DNA of 9,822 nt from positions 1 through 9,822 of the forward strand of contig JALWEL010000142.1 in NCBI GenBank assembly GCA_027014065.1, read 5' to 3'. The notes beneath the pieces were generated by a model. It was not told where the DNA came from. It was given only the letters and a program-made list of their open reading frames with translations, and did not search any database. This document shows, in pieces, positions 1-7,800 of the stretch. Origin of the DNA: DHVE2 group archaeon (GTDB lineage: Archaea; Thermoplasmatota; Thermoplasmata; Thermoplasmatales; Aciduliprofundaceae). A program made the position numbers and the translations under genes. Within the stretch, counting starts at the first letter, position 1. The number at the start of each line of letters is the position of its first letter.

Positions 1-1212
1 GACCTTCTTTATATCACTCTTGTACGATACCCCCACATCAATTCTTAGCTCCAATTTTGTGTCAGGTCTGGTGAGATTCGTAATTTTGTGGTTGGCTATG
101 ATGTTGTTAGGAATATAAATTATGGTGTTTCCGAATATGTCGTAGAGCTTTGTGCTTCTCAAGCCCACGTCTCTAACTTTGTAAACCTTCTCATCGTTCT
201 CTAAGATTATGTAATCACCCACTTCAACCGAGCGATCCAGAAGAATGTGAATTCCCGAGAAGAAATTGGCCATGGTGTCTTGGGCGGCAAAGCCCAGTAT
301 GATACCCAGAACTCCCATGCTCGCGAGGAGAACGGTAACATCAACGCCGAATGCCTGGAGAATCATTATTCCGCCTATTCCCAAAATAGTTGCTATACCC
401 ACCTTTTCGAGGGCAGAAATCATGGCGCTTTCCATTTTACCCATCTTCTTCCTGAATCTGAACGCGTAATGTATAATCAAATCCCTGTAGATACGGTACA
501 TGATCCAAGTCACTATTAGGATGGTCAGTACGTTGTAGATGAGGTATACATAGGAGATGAAATCAGTTGGGAGCGGGAATAGGAGCACGGAGGAGTATAT
601 TCCGTATAATATTATCCAAAGAACGGTTGGGGCATGTAGTATTGATAGGAGGGAGTCATCCACTTTGGTCTTAGTGATTTTAACCGCCCTTTTAAGCACC
701 GCGAAGACCACGTAAACTACGAAGCCCACCACTGCCCAGAATATCAAGGCGTTGAGGAAATTTCCCCAGTATCCCCATGCCTCCGGAAAAGGTATGTGAA
801 AATAAAAACTCTCGAATAGATGAACTTTAAAATGGACAATTACGTTGATGCTTGATGATTCCACTAACTTTGTTGAATTATAGAAATCAATCACTATGTT
901 GAAATGCCAGTCTTTCTTGGTGGAGACCCTGGGGGCAATGAAATTAACTATTACTTCTCTCGCGCTCCCCGGTTTCAGTATTCCGCTGGGATGCTCGCTT
1001 TTTATCTCCCACCCGTCGGAAATAGGAAGAATAACAGAATAGAAAAGAGATTCGTTCCTGTCGTTGAATACTGCAAAATTAACGCTGAAGCTTTCTCCTC
1101 CCGATACAGTTTTCTCAAAATTTTCGGGTGAAACTTGGGCGTTACTTTGGCCTATGAACGCCACGGAGCTCAATACGATTATGGCTACAATGAGAGAGAA
1201 CCTCAAATTCAT
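1..1212 (-). CDS. MscS-family mechanosensitive channel with extracytoplasmic beta-sandwich (C-terminus beyond window)
   Basis: This is a small-conductance mechanosensitive channel that would open under membrane tension to release solutes on hypo-osmotic shock. The first 404 codons are visible and the stop lies outside the window. Residues 1-25 form a signal peptide (MNLR, a hydrophobic stretch, then SNA before Q26). Residues about 26-130 are a beta-rich, NEW3-like sandwich with no helix pattern. Hydrophobic segments follow at about 152-174, 193-213, 220-240, 268-288 and 292-318. The last is the MscS pore helix, rich in Gly and Ala (ASMGVLGIILGFAAQ), followed by the conserved start of the beta domain (LLDRSVEVGDYI at 324-335). 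A cleaved N-terminus outside plus five crossings puts the channel domain in the cytoplasm, as expected. The start is ATG at 1210-1212. There is no Shine-Dalgarno sequence, but a TATA-like box lies about 27 nt upstream, suggesting a leaderless message. The family call is firm; the role of the outer domain is unknown. Confidence 0.93.
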   Translation of the reverse strand, partial: MNLRFSLIVAIIVLSSVAFIGQSNAQVSPENFEKTVSGGESFSVNFAVFNDRNESLFYSVILPISDGWEIKSEHPSGILKPGSAREVIVNFIAPRVSTKKDWHFNIVIDFYNSTKLVESSSINVIVHFKVHLFESFYFHIPFPEAWGYWGNFLNALIFWAVVGFVVYVVFAVLKRAVKITKTKVDDSLLSILHAPTVLWIILYGIYSSVLLFPLPTDFISYVYLIYNVLTILIVTWIMYRIYRDLIIHYAFRFRKKMGKMESAMISALEKVGIATILGIGGIMILQAFGVDVTVLLASMGVLGIILGFAAQDTMANFFSGIHILLDRSVEVGDYIILENDEKVYKVRDVGLRSTKLYDIFGNTIIYIPNNIIANHKITNLTRPDTKLELRIDVGVSYKSDIKKV

Positions 1213-1235
1213 TTTCAAAAAGATAACGGGAAGAA

Positions 1236-1246
1236 GTATAAAAAAA
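1236..1246 (-). promoter_or_regulatory. Probable TATA box for the MscS gene (leaderless start)
   Basis: Read on the minus strand, the 34 nt between the hppA stop and the MscS start hold a run of seven T followed by ATAC. An archaeal TATA box centred near 1239 would start transcription about 25 nt downstream, at about 1213-1215, practically on the ATG at 1212. No sequence like GGAGG or GGTGAT precedes that ATG, which fits a leaderless mRNA. The same T run directly follows the hppA stop, so it could also help terminate hppA transcripts. The call rests on position and composition only. Confidence 0.45.
1240..1246 (-). terminator. Possible oligo-T terminator after hppA
   Basis: Seven consecutive T residues on the coding strand begin immediately after the TAA stop of hppA. 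Archaeal RNA polymerase commonly terminates at such T tracts without needing a hairpin, and I see no hairpin here. The tract overlaps the proposed TATA box of the next gene, so its role as a terminator is a low-confidence inference. Confidence 0.3.
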
Positions 1247-3283
1247 TTACCGGAGGAAGAAGGATGCGAATATCAGGGATACTATGCTCATCAATTTGAT
1301 GAGTATGTTCAAAGATGGTCCTGCTGTATCCTTCAGAGGATCACCGACGGTGTCCCCCACAACTGCCGCTTTATGTGCGTCTCCACCTTTTCCACCGAAT
1401 TCTCCCTTTTCGATGTACTTCTTGGCGTTGTCCCACGCGCCTCCGGCGTTTGCCATGTATATGGCGAGCAAGAATCCAGATGCTATTGAGCCGGCCAATA
1501 CGCCTCCCACTGCCTTCGCACCTAATCCAGGGGTTACACCCACCACTATGGGAACGATTATTGCGAGCAAGGTGGGAAGCATCATCTTCTTTATGGCTGC
1601 CTGCGTGGATATCTCTATGCACTTGTTGTAATCTGGCTTTGCTTTTCCTTCTAAAATTCCTTTGATTTCTTTGAATTGTCTTCTGACTTCGTTCACCATA
1701 TCCTCTGCGGCCACACCCACCGCTTTAAGAGCGAGAGCGGAGAAGAGGAAGGGCATTAGGGCTCCTATGAATATTCCCACGGTTACTGCGGGATCGGAGA
1801 TGTCCATGGTGACATTTCCTACGCTGTTTGTGAATGTTGCAAAAAGCGCCAGCGCGGTTAGCGCGGCTGAGCCAATCGCAAATCCCTTACCTATGGCTGC
1901 AGTGGTGTTGCCTATGGCATCCAGACCCTCAGCTCTCTCGCGAACCTCTTTACCTAAATGGGCCATCTCCGCTATTCCCGCCGCATTGTCAGCGACTGGC
2001 CCATATGTATCCATGCTGAGCGTCATACCAAGGGTGCTGAGCATACCGACCGCCGCTAGAGCGATTCCGTAAAGCCCAGCTAAGTAATATGCAACTAATA
2101 TGGCCACACTCACGGTTATTATGGGTATCACTGTGCTGAGCATTCCCACGGCCATCCCAGTTATCAGATTCGTTGCAGCGCCGGTGGTGCTGGCCTTGGC
2201 GATTTCCTGGGTTGGCTTGTATTTGTCCGAAGTATAGTACTCGGTGGCGAATCCTATGACTATCCCCGCGAAAAGTCCGCTGATTAGAGCGATAAATATG
2301 TAGTACCAAGGCACCGTGGTGTTGAATATGTGGTACGTTGGTGAAAGATAGTATATGGCTATACCTGCGAAAACCATCATGATAACGGCGCTGGTGATGA
2401 CCCCCATGTTCATGGCCTTTGAGGGGTCGTTATTTCTTAGAGCTACCACTACAGAGATTCCGATAAGTGAGGATATTATTCCAATAGCCGCTATGAGCAG
2501 AGGGAGAAGCACTTCCATTGATGATACCAGGGCAAACATCACTCCTATGGCTATTGTGGCAATTATTGAATCTACATAACTCTCAAACAAATCCGCGCCC
2601 ATTCCTGCGGTGTCTCCAACGTTGTCTCCCACATTGTCCGCGATTACCGCAGGATTACGAGGATCATCTTCCGGAATTCCCGCCTCTATCTTACCAACCA
2701 GATCCGCGCCCACGTCGGCGGCTTTGGTGTATATTCCTCCGCCAACCCTTGCGAAAAGTGCTATGGAGCTGGCACCGAAGCCAAATCCGAATAGGATATT
2801 GGAGAGCTCAACGGGATTCACAATGTCTTTGAAAATTATGTACAAAGAGCTCACTCCGGCGAGGCCCAGACCAACCACGGTTAGGCCCATAACAGCACCG
2901 GATGAAAATGCAACCTTGAGCCCGGAGCTTGTGTCCGTTTCCACAGCTTTGGCCGTTCTCACATTTGCGAGTGTGGCGATTCTCATACCCACATTACCGG
3001 CGAGAGCGGACAATATGGCCCCGAACACGAAAGCAATCCATGTGTATGCGCTAATCCCATTGCTAAAGAGAGAGCCGATGTAAAGAAGAATCGCTACTAC
3101 TATGATATATATCGACAGATACCTGTACTCAGCGTTCAAGAACGTCATTGCTCCATGCCTGATGTATCCCGCAATCTCCACCATCAGGCCTTCTCCTTGG
3201 TCTTTTTTCTTTACGTACACTGCGAATATCAAAGCGATCACTATGGAAAGCAAACCTATTCCTAGCGCTAGATAGTCAATCAT
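1247..3283 (-). CDS. hppA: Membrane-bound ion-pumping pyrophosphatase, K+-dependent, probably Na+-translocating
   Basis: It hydrolyses cytoplasmic pyrophosphate and uses the energy to pump Na+ or H+ out across the membrane. The length (678 residues from ATG) and about 16 hydrophobic segments match the family. Numbered from the ATG, the substrate and Mg-binding loops are intact: DVGADLVGKIE at 190-200, DNVGDNVGD at 216-224, and the C-terminal GDTVGDPLKDTAGP around 643-656. In the signature GNTTAAIGKG, Ala462 and Gly465 sit where K+-independent enzymes carry Lys and Thr, so this is the K+-dependent class. Glu234 in DLFESY is at the position typical of Na+ pumps such as that of Thermotoga maritima. 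An upstream in-frame GTG at 3290-3292 would give 681 residues. I prefer ATG at 3281-3283 because GGTGAT lies 4 nt before it and overlaps that GTG. The gene appears to be transcribed from its own promoter. The enzyme class is certain; the pumped ion is inferred. Confidence 0.97.
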   Translation of the reverse strand: MIDYLALGIGLLSIVIALIFAVYVKKKDQGEGLMVEIAGYIRHGAMTFLNAEYRYLSIYIIVVAILLYIGSLFSNGISAYTWIAFVFGAILSALAGNVGMRIATLANVRTAKAVETDTSSGLKVAFSSGAVMGLTVVGLGLAGVSSLYIIFKDIVNPVELSNILFGFGFGASSIALFARVGGGIYTKAADVGADLVGKIEAGIPEDDPRNPAVIADNVGDNVGDTAGMGADLFESYVDSIIATIAIGVMFALVSSMEVLLPLLIAAIGIISSLIGISVVVALRNNDPSKAMNMGVITSAVIMMVFAGIAIYYLSPTYHIFNTTVPWYYIFIALISGLFAGIVIGFATEYYTSDKYKPTQEIAKASTTGAATNLITGMAVGMLSTVIPIITVSVAILVAYYLAGLYGIALAAVGMLSTLGMTLSMDTYGPVADNAAGIAEMAHLGKEVRERAEGLDAIGNTTAAIGKGFAIGSAALTALALFATFTNSVGNVTMDISDPAVTVGIFIGALMPFLFSALALKAVGVAAEDMVNEVRRQFKEIKGILEGKAKPDYNKCIEISTQAAIKKMMLPTLLAIIVPIVVGVTPGLGAKAVGGVLAGSIASGFLLAIYMANAGGAWDNAKKYIEKGEFGGKGGDAHKAAVVGDTVGDPLKDTAGPSLNILIKLMSIVSLIFASFFLR

Positions 3284-3287
3284 ATTT

Positions 3288-3293
3288 ATCACC
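3288..3293 (-). promoter_or_regulatory. Shine-Dalgarno GGTGAT deciding the hppA start
   Basis: GGTGAT on the minus strand matches the 3' end of archaeal 16S rRNA over six bases and lies 4 nt before ATG 3283. It overlaps the alternative GTG at 3292, so a ribosome bound here would initiate at the ATG, not at the GTG. Confidence 0.6.
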
Positions 3294-3311
3294 CTGTCTT
3301 TGGTGCATACG

Positions 3312-3327
3312 AATATAAAATATAAAA
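3312..3327 (-). promoter_or_regulatory. Tandem TATA-like boxes upstream of hppA
   Basis: Directly after the arcS stop, the minus strand carries TTTTATA twice in a row (about 3321-3327 and 3314-3320). The first copy would place the transcript start near 3298, just upstream of the GGTGAT site, giving a short leader and use of ATG 3283. The second copy would place it near 3291, removing most of the Shine-Dalgarno sequence. The first is the more sensible promoter. T-richness here could also aid termination of the arcS message. No experimental start is known to me. Confidence 0.5.
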
Positions 3328-3328
3328 T

Positions 3329-4813
3329 TTACTGGCGAATTCTATCTCTGACCTTAATTGCCTTGCCCCTCTTCTCGTGAATCATGTCGTATGAGTTCAT
3401 CCTCGCTATACCCCATGCTCGCAGTTCTCCATTATGCACGATAGCCACTTCGTCCCCTTCCCTTATTTCCCCACTTGCATTCATGATTCCCACGGCGAAT
3501 ACATCTCCCTCAGGATAGAAATCGTCTATTTCCACCACGTATTTTTTCTCTTTGAGCAATTCTCTGGCGCTGCTTTCAGCCAAGGTCAGCATACCTCTCT
3601 TTATGTCAAATCCGAAATACCGAGATTTTCCCTTTTTGATATCTACCCTCGGAAACCTTCCTTGTATTTTCACGCCCGAGAAATCGTCGCAGCACGAAAA
3701 TTGAAATCTCGCGATTGATGAGAAGTTTTCCTTCATAACTTCATGCCAGGGTACACGGCAATCTAATTTTTTTGTCTCTTCCGCCAATTTCTCCAAATTC
3801 ATATCCCATATCATGGTGGCTCCATGAGCTCTTAGAATATCTTCCAAAAATTTCATGCTTTCCGGGAGATAAGAGATGATCCCTTCGTAGCTGAATTTTT
3901 CTAAGTACCACGAAAGCATTTCTCGAATCATTTTTTTCTCTTCCTCGTACCAATGTCCAATTACGGGAATATCGTAATTTTTCGCCGGATATATCATTTC
4001 TAATTCTCTTGGAACTATGCCGAGGGGGGAAGTGAGAATAACTTCGTGCATGGTGGATTTTGTGTACTTTCTCATCGTTTTGTGGCTCTTCGACTCCGAG
4101 TAAGGTTTTCGGGCGGAGCATGGAATCAGGAGAAGGTATTTCCCATACGCGGGTTTTTTGTATCTCTCTTTCAATCTCTTCTGCCATCTCACAATATCCG
4201 GGCGGTGCAGGGATAGAAGGCTCACGGCGTTGAGCGATGGAATATATGAAGGATAGAACATTTCTTGCTTCTCTTGATATTTCAAATCCAAATACCTCAA
4301 AATCTCCTGACTTTTATTGTCTGGAATCCCTTCCACAAGTTCTCTTAGTCTGTTCTCTTTGAACGCGTTCAGAGCCATCTGGAAAATGATATCCGAAGTC
4401 CCTTTGCAATTCTCCGATTCGCCCCATAGATTGTAGCATTTTATTTTCTCCATACAGTCGTCAAAGACGTCGTACCCTAAATAAAAAAGAATGGGGTAGA
4501 GATTCGCAGGAACTCCGGGAGCGTAGAAAATTGCTCCGTATCCATATTTTTCCCTTATTTTGATGGTGTAATCCACAAATTCTCTCGCATTCCTTAAAAG
4601 ATCATTGATGTTGGGAATAAGGTAGAAATCCTCCTCTATTTTTATCTCTCTCTGCCCAACGCTCGCTGGATATAGAATTTCGCGTATCACTTCTCTCTCC
4701 AAAATTATTTCTTTGGAATTCTCAAAGATTATATCTTTTCCGCATTTGAGAAGAAGAGGCGTTTTGAAATCCCTTTCGGTGGACTTTGCAAATGAAAATC
4801 TTTTGGTGAGCAT
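3329..4813 (-). CDS. arcS: Archaeosine synthase (ArcS / TgtA2), tRNA G15 modification
   Basis: ArcS converts preQ0 at position 15 in the D-loop of archaeal tRNA towards archaeosine, following insertion of preQ0 by TgtA; in some archaea it acts with a radical SAM partner. The product has 494 residues from ATG. The N-terminal half is TGT-like (YAPGVPANLYPILFYLGYDV around 97-116) but lacks a clear transglycosylase active site, as is usual in ArcS. The diagnostic ArcS core PCSARKPYSESKSH lies at about 231-244, preceded by HRPDIVRW. A short linker domain follows, then a C-terminal PUA RNA-binding domain from about 424 to the end (GDEVAIVHNGELRAWGIARM, then the RGKAIKVRDRI tail). The product is somewhat shorter than many homologues, mainly in the N-terminal half. 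An upstream in-frame TTG at 4822 overlaps the giant gene; I chose ATG 4811-4813. It begins one base after the giant gene's stop and has no good Shine-Dalgarno sequence, so coupled translation is likely. Confidence 0.93.
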   Translation of the reverse strand: MLTKRFSFAKSTERDFKTPLLLKCGKDIIFENSKEIILEREVIREILYPASVGQREIKIEEDFYLIPNINDLLRNAREFVDYTIKIREKYGYGAIFYAPGVPANLYPILFYLGYDVFDDCMEKIKCYNLWGESENCKGTSDIIFQMALNAFKENRLRELVEGIPDNKSQEILRYLDLKYQEKQEMFYPSYIPSLNAVSLLSLHRPDIVRWQKRLKERYKKPAYGKYLLLIPCSARKPYSESKSHKTMRKYTKSTMHEVILTSPLGIVPRELEMIYPAKNYDIPVIGHWYEEEKKMIREMLSWYLEKFSYEGIISYLPESMKFLEDILRAHGATMIWDMNLEKLAEETKKLDCRVPWHEVMKENFSSIARFQFSCCDDFSGVKIQGRFPRVDIKKGKSRYFGFDIKRGMLTLAESSARELLKEKKYVVEIDDFYPEGDVFAVGIMNASGEIREGDEVAIVHNGELRAWGIARMNSYDMIHEKRGKAIKVRDRIRQ

Positions 4814-4814
4814 A

Positions 4815-7800
4815 TTAATCAAACTTGAACTCCTGTCCGCATACTATGCATTTCTTTATCCTCTTTGCGCATGGTACGTGATAAGTTGCTCCGCAGTTGT
4901 CGCAGATTACCATGTCCATTCCCGGAAGTATTGTGCCGCGGCATAATGCACATTTCACTTTCTCTTTAGCTTTTTCTATGTGATATCCCCTGCTCTCCTC
5001 TTGCACTTCTTCCATTTCTATAATTAATTCCTCTGAGATGTTGTACTCTTTGCCGTCGAAGCGATAGTACTCTCCGGATATGGTTATTTTGTTTCCTTTT
5101 CCTTTTTCCAAGAATATGTCAATTTCCTCCCGGGTGCCCTTCTCTACCTTAAGAACTTCAACAGGTTCATTGGATTCTAAGGCACCTTTCAGATGTATCT
5201 TAACATTCTGAGCATCAGCGTCACCTTTATTTTCCAATATGAGCTTTGCTGCGTATTTTCCGTCACTTTCCTCCCCTATCTCCAACGAGATATCCAGATT
5301 AGGTTCCAGGGAATCAATCATAATATTCAGCTTCGACCTCAGGTCATCAAGCTCAAGTTTAGCCTGTTCCATGTCTGTGGGTGCTTTTTCCTCTATTTCG
5401 CGTAGTTTGGTGATTAAATCACCCACTTTCAATCCGAGGGAGAGTGCAAACCTCAAGCGGTCTTTTACCTCCTCCACTCTCTTACTGAAATCTTCCATGA
5501 ACACTTTGTATCTGGCGATGAAGTCGTTGGTTTCTCGGTAAATTTTGATTGCTTCCGCATAGTTGCCAACTTTCCTCATCTTTTCAATTCTCTCAACGTA
5601 TTCCTTGGCCTTTTCTTTGCTGTACTCGCCCACTCTCTTATTTACCCTGTCTTCCAATGATTTTATGTATTCATCTAAATATCTTTTGAAGTTGTTCTCA
5701 ATATTTTCAAGCATTCCGAAAATCTCTTGGTAATCTTTTTCCTCCATCATCGAAAGAATCTCGTAGAGCTTTGAGTGGTATTCGTCCATGTTCACTCCGT
5801 ACTTCTCGTACTTATCAAATTCTGCTTTGAGCTCATCCACTTTCTTCTTTATAAGAATGGGCATGAACTTTTCCATCCTCTCGTTGAGCATTGAGGCGTA
5901 TTCAAAGAATTTGGTGTAATCCTTCGCTCTATACTCACGAAGCTTCATGTCCGCCTGCTCTAAGTCAATGCCCACATCCACATTGAGTTCCTTGAATATC
6001 CTTTTCCTTTCTACGAATTCCTTCATTATGCGGTCGCTCACATCAGCAAGCTTCTCGTTGAGCTCTTTCTTCATCTCGCTAAGCTTTACCTTTATCTTCT
6101 CGTATTCACCTTCCTCAAATAGCTTATCCATCTCCCGCATGCGCTCTTTGAAATCGTCCTCTAAACCTATTCTCTTAATGAGCGTGCTCATCTTGCTGTA
6201 CGCGCTCTTGTACTTGTTCACAGCGTCGATCATCAGGAGCTTTGCATCTGTGTAACATTGATCCACTAATTTGAGTGATTCCTGATAGTGCATGTTCTTG
6301 AACTCTTCTTTCGCTTGATTGAAAAGCCTCAGAACATCCTTCACGTCCATACCGAGGCGATGAGCTTTCATCACCATATCTCTGATCTCTTTGTTCTTCT
6401 CCTTTATGTAGTTAATAATCCTCTCAATTTCCGAGACCTTGTCGCTCACCCTCATGGATCTCTCTATGGATTGCTCGTAGAGTCCTTTGAGGAATAGCTT
6501 TTTGGCGTATTCGTACTCCGTGATTATATCTTTCGGGAGAATCTTGTTCATCGCTTTGATCTTCACTTCCAATCTTTTCAGAATTCCGTAAGCGGTGTTC
6601 TTCTGTATTTCGTATTTTTCTATCTCACCAACGGCGGTCATCACCTTGTTGAGGGCTTCCACATATTCCTTCTCCTTCAAGTTGGATTTTGCCTTATTAA
6701 GTATGCTCTCAGGAGCGGTTACATCTTCGCCCCTTCTCCTCCTCGCATCCAATTCTTTTTCAACGTTTAGAATTAAGGAGCGCACCTTCTTGTAAAGCGC
6801 ATCTTCTATCTCCTTCGTGATCCTATTCGTTTCTTTCTCGACCTTTGCCATGTCAGAGTACTTAGAAAGCTCTTCCAGCTCCTTGTTGTACTTCGATACA
6901 TCTATGCCCAGGGAAACTGCCATATCCATGTATTTCTTTATTTTGCCCTGCAACTTTGCCATTTTCTCGTTTCTTTCATAAACGGCCACGATTTGAGATT
7001 CCAGCTTTTTGAGTATGTATAGTGCGTCTAAATATTTTCTCTTTATGAACAGATCCTTGGCGTTTTCCAAATCCTCCATATTAATGTTGAGTTCATAACC
7101 TTTACCACGGGCATCGTAAATGTCCGTTTCGATTTTTCCTATGTAATCCGTCAAGATGGTTTCCACATGCTCTCGAAGCTCCGATAATATCTTTTCCCCA
7201 TATTCTACAAGATGGTCGTATTTCATATCCTCGTACCTGTTGTAGAACTCCTTTGTCTTCCTCTTGAACTCGTTCCCTAACCCAAGCTCCCTCATTACTT
7301 TTCCAATGGAGTCCATCTCTTTCCGGAGCTGCTCTACCCTCGCTCTGTTTTCCATACTCTCCGCTTTGTTTATACATTCAATTGAGAGCTTTTCCGCCTC
7401 TTCAAACTCGTTGTTTTCAAATTTCTTCTTCGCATCAACTAAGAGCTTTGCAACATCGCTCACATTAGCCCCCATATCCTTTAGTTTCGCCACAATTTTA
7501 GCCGCATTGACCAGCTGGGAATAGGCGCGCTCCGCCTTGTCTCTGAGGTCCTTCGCCCTGTTCTTTGCCTCCATGGAGTACTTTATTGCCCCTTCGTAAT
7601 CCTCCTTCTCTATGCTCTCCTTTGCCCTCTTTAAGAGATCCATTATTCCCTGCTTTCCTATGTCCACTCCGAGTCTTTTGGCCGCCGCCGCAATTATCTT
7701 TGCGGAATCAAAAACATCCTTTGCCACGAGACTTTCAAGATTTTTAAGCGCCTCCTTTCCCCTTGAGATGTAATCTTCTACCTTTACCACATCCTTTTTC

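Noticed and set aside
247..1489. Plus-strand and antisense open frames over the MscS region
   Set aside because: The minus-strand MscS frame reads 404 codons without a stop and carries a signal peptide, membrane helices and the pore motif. The competing frames show no recognisable domain.
2610..3083. Long plus-strand open frame (157 codons) antisense to hppA
   Set aside because: It lies wholly inside a certain gene with intact family motifs, is rich in Pro, Ser, Thr and Ala as expected from reading Gly/Ala/Val codons backwards, and has no ribosome site of note.
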